A DNA stretch of 64,000 bases from Bigelowiella natans CCMP2755. Taxonomy: Eukaryota > Cercozoa > Chlorarachniophyceae. Where the stretch lies: NCBI GenBank assembly GCA_000320545.1, contig ADNK01001197.1, positions 62,001 to 126,000 on the forward strand, read 5' to 3'. Position numbers and translations under genes: made by a program. How positions within the stretch are numbered: position 1 is the stretch's first letter; each line of letters opens with the position of its first letter. The notes under the pieces were generated by a model. That model saw only the letters and a list, made by a program, of their open reading frames with translations. It was not told the DNA's origin and did not search any database. Shown piece after piece: positions 35,941 to 47,072 of this stretch.

Positions 35941-36957
35941 ATTAGTTACGAGATCTATGAAATTCTTCTCGAGATTCTCTGAGGATAGTACTTCCATTGC
36001 CATCCATTTACTTTCAAGTACTTCCTTCAGAGTTGCACGATTTTTCGGATCAATGCAAAGCATTCTATGAATGATTTTCTTAAAATCACTGTGAAATTTA
36101 GCATGTTTTTCATGTGCTCTCCAGAAGGATATCCAATCACCGTTTTTTATCTTCCTATACCAATGATCTTCTATTGTTGGTTCTGCATAAGGTGGGAATC
36201 CGCAATAAAGAAGGAATGCGAGGACTCCGAGACTCCAGACATCAATGGCTAAAGTTTGATGACCATCAATTAAAACTTCGGGGGCCGCGTATGCTTCGGT
36301 CCCACATTTAGTTTTCATGGTGGTAACACGGGATGTCGAGGATGAGAATGGAATCGCCGCGTAACCAAAATCGCAGACTATAGGTTGAAATTTCCCATCA
36401 AGTAAAATATTTTCCGGTTTGATGTCCCTATGTATCACTCCAGAATCGTGACAAGCTTTTATTGCGCCAAAAATCTTAACCAAGAGAGTCCTGCACATTC
36501 TCTCAGGAAAAATCTTCTCAGGAGAATGTCCGTATGCAATCATGAATGCAAGTAGGTCCCCATTTCCGGCAAATGGTACCACAACAGCAGGGGCACCTTT
36601 CCAATCAGCAAATGCTGCGATGCATTTGTTGACATTTGGATGGGAAACGAGATTCATCGCATCCCTCTCCCTCTGAAAGGTAAGTCGTGGGAGATTGTCT
36701 TCTTCGGAAAAGTGCTTTATGGCCACTATTTCTCCAGTTTTAACATCTTGAGCTTTGTAAACAGAACCGCTGGCGCCATTTCCCACGTGCTTCTTAACAT
36801 TATAGAATGTATCGACAGATTTATTAATTTTTTGGTTTGAGGTTGGCATGATTTTGAGTTGTGGAGAGCTCCAGTGTGCACGATGCCAGGTTCTTGTGAT
36901 TCCCCGAGGAGAGGGAAAAAGGGGAATAAATTGTGCAATTAACCTTGTCGCAGACAC
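35932..36957 (-). CDS. Intronless Ser/Thr protein kinase, CAMK-like
   Basis: One uninterrupted frame of 341 residues codes for a complete kinase domain. Visible are a Gly loop (VGNGASGSVY), the VAIK lysine, HRDIKPENILL, CDFGY, a CGTEAYAAPEVL activation segment end, DVWSLGVLAFLL and a C-terminal NRAT motif. The AAPEVL and PPYAE features resemble CAMK/SNF1-like kinases. The true start may be the Met at 36849, since the first 36 residues are Arg/Pro/Trp-rich and could be a targeting segment. Unlike its neighbours it has no introns. It is divergent from the RING gene, with a 273-bp spacer. Substrate is unknown. Confidence 0.88.
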   Translation of the reverse strand: MSATRLIAQFIPLFPSPRGITRTWHRAHWSSPQLKIMPTSNQKINKSVDTFYNVKKHVGNGASGSVYKAQDVKTGEIVAIKHFSEEDNLPRLTFQRERDAMNLVSHPNVNKCIAAFADWKGAPAVVVPFAGNGDLLAFMIAYGHSPEKIFPERMCRTLLVKIFGAIKACHDSGVIHRDIKPENILLDGKFQPIVCDFGYAAIPFSSSTSRVTTMKTKCGTEAYAAPEVLIDGHQTLAIDVWSLGVLAFLLYCGFPPYAEPTIEDHWYRKIKNGDWISFWRAHEKHAKFHSDFKKIIHRMLCIDPKNRATLKEVLESKWMAMEVLSSENLEKNFIDLVTNHK

Positions 36958-37230
36958 CTTTTCGTGGCAAATTTAATGTGGACAGCCCTTCCTGCCACAC
37001 GTTCAATTTCTTCTCCAAACGTCGGTGCCGATGAGCACCAGAAAGATTACATTTTCTCTAAACGGAAATTAAGAAATATACCTAGATATGGTTGTCGCAG
37101 TATATTAAATGACCCGACTCCTCGCCGTTTTTGCAATCGAAGAGAGAAGTATTACTTCGATCAGGAAAAATGTGCTCGCTCGGGCCGTCCATGCCGACAC
37201 AACCCAGGATACTTTTGAACCGACTAGACG
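36958..37230. promoter_or_regulatory. Short head-to-head spacer between two intronless genes
   Basis: These 273 bp lie between the divergent starts of the kinase and RING genes, so the two very probably share a bidirectional promoter. I see no clear TATA box or repeat. Confidence 0.45.
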
Positions 37231-38232
37231 ATGGAAAACAGCCGTCAGCAGGACGACATTTCAGCCTCGACGCTCACAGCCGTCGAGCAAAATGATCTAA
37301 AAGGCATGCAGAGGCTCATAATCCAGCATGGACGAGATCGCATTTTGAATTATCTGCATCGAGATGACAAGGATCCCTACAGAAACTCGGGAACGGTGCT
37401 CCATTGGTGCGTCTGGCATCGACACTGGGAGCTCTTTCGCTTGTGTGCCGTGCAGGGTGCAAAACTTGAGGTTAAGGGATCGGGGGGTGGGTGGCTAAAT
37501 GGAAGGACCCCGGAGCAATACGCGAAATGGCTGGACGACAAGGCCGGTCACCCGTGGTACGAGCATCAGAAGGAGATTAAAGAATGTGTGAAGGATGCGG
37601 AAAAATGTAATCTGTCCAAAGTGTTTATCCAAGAACCGATACCCAGGGTATCGACTCTCACCTTAGAGCACAAGTATGCTCTTAATGAAATGGTGGAGCA
37701 AAACGCTCTGGATAGCCTGAAAACCTCTGTGGAGCGTTGTGGTATTCAAATTCTCCACGCGCAAGTTCACGCCAAAGGAGAGGCCAATTATGCATGCACC
37801 ATCATGCATGCTTGCGTGTGGCACCGGCATTGGGAAATGCTAAGATTCTGCATTGAAAAAGGCGCCAACATCGAGACGAAGGCTTCCGGGATGTACTGGG
37901 TAGGTGGCAAATCCGTGAAGGAATACGCCAAGAAGCTGGATGACGAATGCGGTCATAACTACTATAAACATGTTGAGATGGTTGACAAGTGCATCGAGGA
38001 AGCTAAAGCGGATCATGAAGATGCCAAATCTGGCAATGGCGCCGGGAATGCTTCTTCATCCAACAATGGCAATGCTCAATGTGTTGTCTGCTTGGAAAGA
38101 CCCAGAACTAGGATGTGCACTCCATGCAATCACCTGTGTCTCTGCGAAGTCGACGCATCGAGCGAGCACATTCAACGGTGTCCCATCTGTAGGGTGCCTG
38201 TCACAGGTTTCACTGTGGTTTACAATCCGTAA
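37231..38232 (+). CDS. Intronless C-terminal RING-finger protein with a duplicated WHRHWE module
   Basis: A single 333-residue frame. Two homologous modules of about 110 residues (roughly 10-120 and 140-255) share CVWHRHWE, then LFRLC/MLRFC, GAKLE/GANIE, EQYAKWLDD/KEYAKKLDD and GHPWYEH/GHNYYKH. The LFRLCAVQGAKLE part resembles an ankyrin repeat, so each module is probably ankyrin-derived. A Ser/Asn linker precedes a C-terminal IAP/MAPL-type RING: CVVCLERPRTRMCTPCNHLC, then CEVD and CPICR. The protein is likely a ubiquitin ligase, with the modules choosing the substrate. Where this RING class usually has PCGHLCxCxxC, this one ends in Asp (LCLCEVD), so one zinc ligand is replaced. The start at 37231 follows an in-frame stop region; no intron is needed. 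Confidence 0.85.
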   Translation: MENSRQQDDISASTLTAVEQNDLKGMQRLIIQHGRDRILNYLHRDDKDPYRNSGTVLHWCVWHRHWELFRLCAVQGAKLEVKGSGGGWLNGRTPEQYAKWLDDKAGHPWYEHQKEIKECVKDAEKCNLSKVFIQEPIPRVSTLTLEHKYALNEMVEQNALDSLKTSVERCGIQILHAQVHAKGEANYACTIMHACVWHRHWEMLRFCIEKGANIETKASGMYWVGGKSVKEYAKKLDDECGHNYYKHVEMVDKCIEEAKADHEDAKSGNGAGNASSSNNGNAQCVVCLERPRTRMCTPCNHLCLCEVDASSEHIQRCPICRVPVTGFTVVYNP

Positions 38233-39307
38233 TGATGGCCCTGGCACTAGACAGCTTGAGGCTGATGAATGCCCACTCAGAATGGCATGCGCATGCGCAC
38301 GTAGTCGCTCAGCTTGCACAATGGACATGCATGTGATTGAGAAGAATGTAATGATTCATGATAGCGATTGAACAATTATTGATTTTCCAGATCATTTGAT
38401 CATGCAATGGTCATTCCCAAGTGCAGCCATGCAAAGCAGCGGCTACAGCTAGACAGCGCTCAGATTGTGCACTGTGATTCTTCTTTTGTGATGTCTTTCG
38501 CATGCATGACTAGATGATCGCGCACACGCGAAGTTGCAGACAGCTCTCCTATGCCAGCATGGCTAGCAGCTAGCTAGTTAGCAGACACAACCAGTTCAAA
38601 CCTGCGCAAATGCACATGGCAGGTTTCGTGGGTTTCAAATGGAATTTTTGCACCCACGTGCACAACTCTCCTCTTGCGCGCTGCAGCTAAGTGTTGCCGG
38701 GTTTGACCGGGAGTTGTGCATGACTAGATGACCCACAACTGGGCGAAACCCGGGAATTTTCATGGTTGATCTAGATGGACGCCGCCGCATTTTGCTGCAT
38801 TTTTTGCTGCTTGCATCGCACATCTTTAGATCTAGCCACCATGCCACATGATTGCAATCAGTTCGATGACATGGCATGGTCCAAAACTCAAGTATACAAG
38901 CAAAGTCCACACTTGTGTGCGAATTTTGATGGTTTGAAGGGCTAGAGGTCACAGCATATGCATGGCTTGACAGGCCACATTGCACATTGTGATCATTTGC
39001 ATGCCGGGCAACAGCAACCAACCGTGCCTGGTTGCTGCCATCGGGTAGCCCGTGCGACCTACTCTGTTGTTTTCCTAGTTAATCTTTTGTGCAACTTGCA
39101 TTAAGAGCGTGCCTAAGCACATGGACTTTGTGTCTCCACAGCGTACGCACATGCGAACATGAGTAGTTCACATCATATGTTCTTCGTTACATGAGTACAT
39201 ATGTTTTTAGAGCACATATGTGTTAAAGTAACATGTGTGCTGAAAACCCGGTACGCTATGTAGACTTTATGTCTCTATATAAGCACTACTGCTGCTGCCA
39301 TCTTAGG
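38233..39307. other. Tail-to-tail intergenic island 5
   Basis: This spacer lies between the RING stop (+) and the TSP1 gene stop (-). No exon is supported. It is rich in GCATGC, CTAG and TTGCA words (for example AGCAGCTAGCTAGTTAGC near 38565) and repeated CATG/ACATATG words near 39120-39240. Confidence 0.55.
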
Positions 39308-40138
39308 CTATATGTTCACAGAAGGCCTACCCAGGATCACATTCATCGGACTTTCATCATAACCATCTGAGAGGTGGGCAAAGCGAATGAAAGGAAACAA
39401 AATAATAAGAAAACAAAAGTTTAGAGTTTAACAATTGTACGATGGCTAATTTTATAGAGACGAAATCAAAATTCTACCGGGACATGAATGTGTGTTGCAC
39501 ATCCTTTTAGAGATTCCTTCACACGGAGCTCCAGAATTTATCATACTTAAACACATTCGAGTCTGGAATCCTCCTACAGATATTCCAGAGAAAAGGCAAT
39601 TTAAGACCAAGAAGCCTCGTACAGAGTCACTGATGCACATCCTACCTCCGCAAATGGCTGAGCATTCAGACCACTTTGACCATCCTGTGACCCTGTGACA
39701 AGCTATATCGTTGCATCGTATCCGCCAAGGGCCGAAACATTGAGCTTTGTCGGAAAGGAGGCACTCACGAACCCGAACCTAGGATGATGAGCATACGCTT
39801 TGTTTCTATCTCAAGATGTTGAAATACTGTGCTATATTTACCCCCCCGTCACAAGATGCGCTGCATCTGCTCCACGGACCCCATTGATTCTGAAATCGTT
39901 CAGTCAAACGGTATTAGGTATTTGCACTGCTATATCTCAATCAAAACAGATGTTAAGTACACTCATGATTCCCGCTTTCGCTCTTAGGATAACAGATTGA
40001 GGTTCAACAAAGTCCAAAATGATGCATCCGGATGAATGGCGCAAAACTGGATCTTTTAGAAGTTTTAGAAGATCTATGGCGAGCTCGAGCGGTTTCCTTC
40101 TTTACACACAAGCATACCATACACAGTGAGGTATATAA

Positions 40139-40173
<35 letters not shown>

Positions 40174-41327
40174 AAGTATATGTATGTGCGTGCGTGTATG
40201 CGTGGGAATTCCTATACTCTACACTATTAATTTCTTCACTTATTCAAAGCAGAGAGCCATTATAATTGCCATCACCTTCTAGTTGGAGATGGAATATTGG
40301 AGATGGAGAGGGTTACTTGAAAATTTTGCGTCACGTTGGTATTCAGCTTCACTGGAGAGGAAGAGGATGACGAAGAAGATGATGGTGATCGTTGTGGGGA
40401 CGAAGAGGGTTCTACGACCATGCTTACAATAGACAATGGCGCAGTGGATTTCAACCCCAATAGATATGCGATCTTGATGAACAAACCATACAGTACGTTA
40501 GTGTATGGAATAGAAGTGTGCTGCAGGTCACGTATGTGTTTAATCATACATAGTCATTCAAACGCACAAACTTGTAGATTCAACCTCAGCCAATATCCGA
40601 TTTTGCATGTCTATAATATCTGAGTTTAATTTTGGATAGCACATTAGGCGAGCACGTAAACAATGATTTCTAGCTTCTCTAAAAGAGATCGCTTCCGATA
40701 CAACTCTATAATGGGAGTGATCGCGGCTAACAACAAAATATCTCCCAAAAATCAGAGCAAACCTACTAAATACGTGTACGTACATAAATATAGGGGAAAG
40801 AGAGTGAGGAAAGAAAGAGAGAGAAAGAGAGGGAGGGAGGGAGAGAGAGAGGAGAGAGAGAATATAGAATAGTACAATTTGCCCGTCTAAATAATAGAAT
40901 AAACTGCTTGATCAGCATTATGAATGCACTCACTTGTTGGAAATATTCTTTTCTCAGTTGTTGATCGATGAAGATGTTCCATTTGGGTGCTGCTGCTGCC
41001 AGGATTTGGTGGGCCATTATGGTGAATCCTTAGATTAAACGACATCTCGACTGGCTGCTCGTCCTGATGCTGCAATTGTGACTTACTACCATTCGTGATA
41101 CTTGAGACTGTTTTGTTCATCAAAAGTACTTCTGGATCACTCATTCTTGAGGCCTCTTCCGGAACAATTTTCTTTTCGAAATCTATCTGCGTTTTTGGTG
41201 AGTCGGAATGCCTGCTTTGATACACTTTCATAGCCCCCGTGAAGCAAGAAATTGCTAGTATGAAAAGAAGGCGAATGATTCGACACAAATGCTGACTCAT
41301 TGCTGACGGTAGAGTTCGTGAAGTCAA
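39308..41327 (-). CDS. Secreted or membrane-anchored protein with thrombospondin type-1 repeats
   Basis: The 3' part is firm. Exons 39889-39842, 39778-39646, 39573-39478 and 39366-39308 join in phase and encode two TSP1 repeats in tandem: QWGPWSRCSASCDGG then VRVREC, and GWSKWSECSAICGG then FQTRMC, APCEG and KRMCNTHSCP. Both show the WxxW and CSxxCG signatures. The gene ends 18 residues later. The 5' part is less certain: an exon starting at 41327 or 41300 encodes a hydrophobic leader (LCRIIRLLFILAISCF) suited to a signal peptide or anchor. An exon at about 40785-40565 (FREARNHC, CYPKLN) faintly resembles the start of a C-type-lectin fold. TSP1 repeats mediate cell-surface or matrix adhesion. 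I could not join 39890-41000 completely. Confidence 0.68.
40139..40169. repeat. (AT)n microsatellite
   Basis: About 15 AT units, probably inside an intron of the TSP1 gene. Confidence 0.9.
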
Positions 41328-42001
41328 CGTTCACTGAAAACGTAGGATACGTGGGCTCACAGCCTCCACCATTTTTCAAAATTTCAAACGAGCAGCCGGC
41401 AAGACAATTGAATTGATTGCAGGCCGTACTGAGCAAGAATTGAAATCTAAGAATGTCGCACGTATAAAAAAGGAAGAACCCTAATGCTTCTTCAGGCCTG
41501 GAAATTTGGAGCTGACGAGGCATTCCATGTTACATTTCCGAATAGTTGTGACCTTTGAACTCAGTCTTTAAATCCTTTAGACTACAACAACATAATATCA
41601 CAATATTGCGGTGATGATGACATAGCGCAAAGTCGCAGTGCTGCTTGCAGCTTTGGTGCCGAAATCACCTCAAGATAGCCGAACCGCAATACAATCTTAA
41701 CCTGAATCAAGTACAACTCAACGGCGACGCTGACCGTGCGATCGATTACGATGATCAGGGGAGGGGGAGGAGATCAAAACTAAGATAATTGAACGCCAAA
41801 TGGACGTCATGTTCGAAACCACGCCACGTCGCATTCGCAGTCGACGACAATGTATCTGGAAGGCTCTTCACGTTGCCCTTCTGTACGAATACAAACCAAA
41901 ATTGAAAACTTACTGTTGCTAATTACAACATAAACAACCGCAGGGTTGGTGTTCTAACGTGCCTACGATCTGCAAGTCAAACGTCGGGCGGTTCAAGTCA
42001 G
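41328..42001. promoter_or_regulatory. Head-to-head spacer between TSP1 and mitochondrial carrier genes
   Basis: About 670 bp. A minus-strand frame from 41523 (about 100 codons, with a Cys-rich CNQFNCLAGC segment) overlaps it and may be an upstream exon of the TSP1 gene, in which case the spacer is shorter. No palindrome-rich DNA is present. Confidence 0.35.
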
Positions 42002-43380
42002 ATGAACTATCTGCATGCAAGTCCACAAAAGGGGACAAAAGGAGCATCGATTCGAAGGAGAATTATGCTTTGTGGATTTCCAGCCGTTATCGCTTCAAAG
42101 GCAGTGGGTCGTGACCAGACTGCTCCCAAAGAACAACTTCCTTCGATGAGAAAAGATTTCATTCTTGGACTAACCTCTGGAGCAGGGTAGATCATTAATG
42201 ATCTGTGATATGCGAAGTTTGATATGATAAAATACTGTCAGGGTCTCTATTACGAAGCAGATAGTTCTCTATCCTTTTGATACCGTTCGAACCCGCTTAC
42301 AAGTTAGCACGTCGCGCCGCGAATTATTTAGATCGCTTTATAATACAGGTCAACTTTGCTGTTCGCAATTTTTACAAATAATAACGAGGCTTTTTACAGG
42401 AATCCTACCCCCCCTTGTAACCAGAACACCGGCGTCTGCTTTCTTTTTTGCATGCAAGGTCTGTTGCGAAATAATCGCTAAGAATGTTCCGTTTAACTTA
42501 CCCTCAAACAATATAATCAAGTAGGATGTATTTGAAAGCCAATTTCGCGCGGCAGGTGTAGCACCTTCGACCGCAACGACTCTCGCGGTACCACACACAT
42601 ATCACGAATTAAGCAATAAATTCAAGAGAACTCTTTGGCTAATAAGGTATTTCTGGGACAATTTCCAAAGTGGCTAATACGGGCTCCAGCAGAGAGATTG
42701 AAAACTCGAAGTCAAGCTGCAAATGGTGGCTTATCTGGAGAGATAGAGGAACTTCGGGATGCCGTAGCAGAGCCTAAGTTATTATTCGATGGGTCTGTTG
42801 ATACAAGGAAAAGATGTAATAAATTGAGTAATTTTGTTAAATTCTTAGATACTTTTCCAATGTGGCCTACGCGTTTCCACATGATGCTGTCAAATTTGTG
42901 ACGTACGACGCCCTGAAACGCTCCGTGCTAACTTCGATGCTTCCAACGGTATCCTTCGTGAAAACCTTCATACACAGAGGGAAATTGCCTTCATGTTTAC
43001 CTTAATTTTTATTTAGCCGGTTGCATCTGTCATAGAGGGTGCCATAGCTGGTGCTATATCCGAACTTGTGACAAGCCCACTTGATGTAACGAGGACACGT
43101 GTCATGTCCAAAAAGGCTGATGTTTATCAAGAATACAGCGATCGCCCAACGGAACTCTTCAACAACGTTAAGCGAGTGTAAGGCCAAATTGATTCTTACT
43201 AGCACGGGGTGGAGGACCATTAAGTTTCTTGCATTTTATTGTTTTAGTTATTCAGAAGAAGGGGTGGAGGCTTTGTTCGCAGGAATAACTCCTAAGCTGA
43301 TCAGAGCTTTGATTGGAGGAGCTCTCCAGTTTGCAACTTTGGAACTTGTGAAATCGGAAACGATAAAAGCTCTAAAGTAA
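42002..43380 (+). CDS. Mitochondrial carrier family (SLC25) protein, SAM-carrier-like
   Basis: Several phase-compatible exons (42002-42186, 42242-42348, 42400-42458, then about 42680 onward to 43380) rebuild the three-fold repeat of SLC25 carriers. Repeat one has YPFDTVRTRLQ, repeat two has IRAPAERLKTRSQ and repeat three has SPLDVTRTRVM. Each is a Px[DE]xx[KR] signature after the first helix of the repeat. Following second-helix motifs include LVTRTPASAFFFACK, AYAFPHDAVKFVTYDALK and LFAGITPKLIRALIGGALQF. RAPAE in repeat two recalls S-adenosylmethionine carriers, but the substrate cannot be fixed by eye. The protein should span the inner mitochondrial membrane. The exon covering 42480-42680 is uncertain, and the start at 42002 is the first in-frame Met of the first exon. 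Confidence 0.8.
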
Positions 43381-44624
43381 GCTACTTGATTGCAGTCTGT
43401 TGGTTATTAGAAAATTAGTGTACCTGCATTAGTTCGATATCCCTGCCCAGCTTCGTCTCTTTAGTTCTCATCATTGTATAAATCGTACAATTTAGTGTCC
43501 GAGTGTAATCCTCTCACAATAAATGCAAAAGAGAAATCTGAAATATCCACCTTATTTCGTTGCTAATGCGCATGCAAGAGCAGTATTTGCAAGCAATAAC
43601 GATAAATGTAGCGAGCGCGTACAGCTAGACAGATGGACGATGCGACTTGAGTATGTCAGATGCTATGACAATGATACTTACAGCTAGTTATCTAGGGAGA
43701 GCTGAGAGCTCTGACTTTGCTGCGTTCTTTTGCTGAGTGAATAGCAGCTTATTATAGCTGCCTGTGTAGCTTCGCTCCACTCTCCTCTTCTAGTCTTATT
43801 TCATGTGCGTTCGTGGCATGCGACAGCTTAGCTAGTTACAGAGTTAGCGTCTATAAGCGCAATGACAAAGCGTATATGCGCCGTCACATTATAATTATTT
43901 TTACAACTAGACTTGTACGTATTATTATAGCGCATGTCCACAGCACTGTATGTATAGCATGTCTAGATGTGCATCAATAACAGCTGTCTACACACCTAGA
44001 CCCTAGACACATGTAGCAATGATCTAATAATGAAATAAATCAAATTTTCATTACATCCGTCATGTGTGCGCCATGGTATGTATTTAACTAGTTATAAGTA
44101 CCACAGTCATCGCAAGGCCATGTTCTCTGCTCGCTGCAAACAATGCATATGGTGATGACCAGCTGCTTGCACATATGTGTGTGTGGTGGGAGTGAGTTCC
44201 TACTATTCGCATACATGCATGCACTAATTCTATAATTCTGCTACATCAAATAGCTAAGCACGCCCGTCAATAAAGCGAATATGCTACTAGCACTTGTGTA
44301 AGTGTACTGGCTACTACCTCACCAAGCATGAAGGAAGGGATTGACTTATTATAGTCGTGATAAACATACACGAAGTACGTTGCATTATCCGACAAATATA
44401 TTCACGTAACAGATCATGTAAATGGATCCCACGTCTGCACTAACCCGGGTACCATTGTTCAGGGAACATCTTCCTCCAGCCTGGGCTCGACCTGTAAAGT
44501 AGAATGTTCTTTTGAGCCAAATCTAATTTTGGTAAAGATTCTGCATTGTACACATAATTTTCCCACTTTAGTATCTATTTAGTCGGAGTGCCCTGTGCAT
44601 CGTACATAACTAGATGTATTCTAT
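43381..44624. other. Tail-to-tail intergenic island 6
   Basis: This spacer lies between the carrier stop (+) and the small unknown gene (-). It holds the GCATGTCTAGATGTGC motif at 43957-43972 and many CTAG/GCATGC words. No coding exon is seen. Confidence 0.55.
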
Positions 44625-44939
44625 TTAGTACCACAAGAATCCCCCCTTTGCTGCCATACCGGCGGAACCACTCTTGATAAATCCATCGGGACCGAACATG
44701 TGCTTTTTGACCTGGTCGAAATATTATAACTTTCATCATATGTATCCAATATTGAGCATGATACAGGGAAAAGAAAAGATGAACCATGGGATATTATAAT
44801 ATTTATATATTTATATATAGATACACACACACGTGCGCGCGCGCGTGTCTCTCTCTGTGTGTGTGTGTGTGTGTGTGTGTTTACCCAGTGCTTGAACCAG
44901 TAAGTTTGAAAGAAGAAATCCCAATATGATGATGATAGA

Positions 44940-44990
<51 letters not shown>

Positions 44991-45593
44991 GCAGACCATA
45001 GCCCTAACGAAGGATGAGATCACGTGTCACTTTTTTATTAATTCGACGCTGGAAATACTAGTATTCAATCATTGCATTAGCTATCGGAACTCCGCTTTAT
45101 TTGTACCATGCTATTCCTATAGGGTTGAGGTGCGTAATTTTAGCTGGCTCGATTTCACTCCAATAGTCTTTCAGCTGTTGAAACTGAATCGGCTCATTAT
45201 CGTCATCAAGCGGACCAGGAGGTGTCTTCTCACGCTTAATGCGTACGGGTATTAATTGGCGAGATCTGTTGCATACACTTCGTAAGATGCTCAAAAAGTT
45301 TAGAGTACCTCAATTTCTAAAGTTCTATTTCAATAGGCTTACTTTCTCATAAGCGTAGAAACAGGTGCAAAGTTTCTGTCACGAATTGGTGCTGAAATTT
45401 GGTTTCTCTTCTCTGCAACCGCCTTGCTACCGCTCCTCATCCTTTCTTCCATACTACGGCGAACAGCAAGGTTGTTTGGACCTCCCGATAAGTATAAGGA
45501 AGATGTCCCTCTTGTAGGTGAGGAAACAACACGAAAAATAAAAAGTGACTGCATCAGCAGTGCTACCCCCCTTTGGGGCACACCGGCCGCCAT
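44625..45593 (-). CDS. Small gene of unknown function
   Basis: Exon 1 (45593-45343) starts MAAGVPQRG and contains an Arg/Ser-rich N-terminal half that could be a mitochondrial presequence. It joins in phase to exon 2 from 45265 (RQLIPVRIKREKTPPGPL, then LKDYWSEIEP). A likely last exon, 44711-44625, encodes VKKHMFGPDGFIKSG and ends GGFLWY. The phases of exons 2 and 3 do not match, so one exon between 45110 and 44711 is missing from my model. I do not recognise the family. It is head-to-head with the universal stress protein gene. Confidence 0.45.
44852..44984. repeat. (GT)n and (AT)n microsatellites
   Basis: A GT run at about 44856-44880 and an AT run at about 44944-44984 flank a short unique segment, in intronic or intergenic DNA. 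Confidence 0.9.
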
Positions 45594-45756
45594 TCCTGCG
45601 GGAAGGAGAAGGGCCCTTTTTGTCCTTTTCGCCCTAGAAAATTATCTTTTCAGATGAAATACAGGGCTTTTCCTATATTCTGCGTGCAAATCTGACTCAC
45701 GCACTGCATTTGACTTGTTCTATTCAGCATTATTTAAGTCGTAGGAGAGAAATGCC

Positions 45757-47072
45757 ATGTTTTTGTTATTATTTAAGTATCGAATTTATACTTCCGAGTG
45801 TCGGACAGCTGTTGGTGCACCTCCTTCTGCAGCTAATTGTCATCAAGTGGAACTCTTTTCCGTCGACTTTCGTGCCATGTTTAGTAAGATGATGTCTATG
45901 CTCACTTTTCGTTTCGTCGCGCATGCGAAGAAGAGCATTCGCGTCGAAGCGCCCCAAGAGGTAGCTGTTAATTAATTCAAAACCAGAAATGCAATGACGC
46001 TTCCGGGGATTAATGTGTTTAAACTTTTAATATGCATACAGGCACAAACGCTAATTAACACCTACACACAAGCTTCCGCCAATCTTTCTACCTTCTCTAA
46101 TACGTCACTCGCACGCTAATATGTAATGCCCTTTATTCAGCATAAACAACTGGAAGCTGGCTCTCACATCGTCGTAGCATTAGATGAATCACATAGGTAA
46201 AGATACTCCACATTTCAGATTCAGAAATATTTATTTCGCTTCCGTCTAGTGATCAAATAATCGAATGGGGTGCCAAAAATGTCTTCGACAAGGCAAAAAA
46301 GGTGATCCTCACAGTTTTATCCAGGACATCGTACTGAATGATATCCGTTCGTGAATTAGATTACATTCCTTCATGCGGTCGAGTATGCTAGCCCAGTGAC
46401 CTTTTCAGCAGTTGACGATGAACTTGATTTTCAAGGAGGGTAGGTTGCAAATAAGCCAAATGATCTTTTGAAACTCTTTCAGGCGGTTGAACATCTCAAC
46501 ACTATGCACTATGATATTTCAGCACTTTAGTGAGAAAAATCTCACAAAAAATGGAAAGAGAAGCAATTGACCGTGGCGAGAGTTTCCTGTTCAAATGCTC
46601 CGAAGTTTCAGGCGATATGGGTGGATGCTCTTTTAAGTACCCCACATCTATCGGTGTAAATTCTTCCTCAGTGCCTTCCTATTGATTTTTGAAGGTTTTT
46701 ATCCTGACGAGCAAAAAGTAGTTGTCGCTTCTAATAATTCAATTAAGTACTCATTGTTGGCTTACCTCGAAAATGAACGTCCAGATCTAGTTGTGTGTGG
46801 CAGTCGAGGTTGTGGAAAGAAATAGTATTGAGCAAGGGCTTTCCTTTTGTTTGTTTTCTTTCGTTGAACATCAAAAACTAATCAAGAATCGTTTCACGTC
46901 TTATGTAGGTCTTGGAATTGCAGGCAGGACAGTGCTTGGCTCCGTAGCGGATTCTCTGGTTCACAATGCAGGTTGTACGGTTGTAGTTGTGAAGAATGAT
47001 CATCGACATCGCAATGTACGGCAAACTAGCAATTTTGGCAAGGAGAGTGCGTCAAAAAAGGCTACAGGTTGA
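45757..47072 (+). CDS. Universal stress protein (UspA-type, ATP-binding class)
   Basis: Seven exons: 45757-45960, 46141-46196, 46250-46301, 46360-46439, 46523 to about 46620, 46695-46808 and 46909-47072. Joined, they show the Usp alpha/beta fold: SHIVVALDESHRSDQIIEWG (beta 1, helix 1), FLHAVEYA (beta 2), a long helix, DLVVCGSRG (beta 4) and GSRG-x9-GS continuing into GSVADSLVHNAGCTVVVVK. The G-x2-G-x9-G(S/T) motif marks the ATP-binding subfamily. Such proteins help cells endure stress; the client is unknown. The Met at 45877 is an equally good start; the extra N-terminal 40 residues have no motif. The donor of exon 5 is ambiguous (GTGGAT at 46621 keeps phase, GTACCC at 46637 does not). Confidence 0.82.

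Noticed and set aside
40905-41141. Plus-strand Arg/Lys/Glu-rich frames near 40.7-40.9 kb as a gene
   Set aside because: They come from a GA-rich simple tract (40796-40862) and lack any motif.
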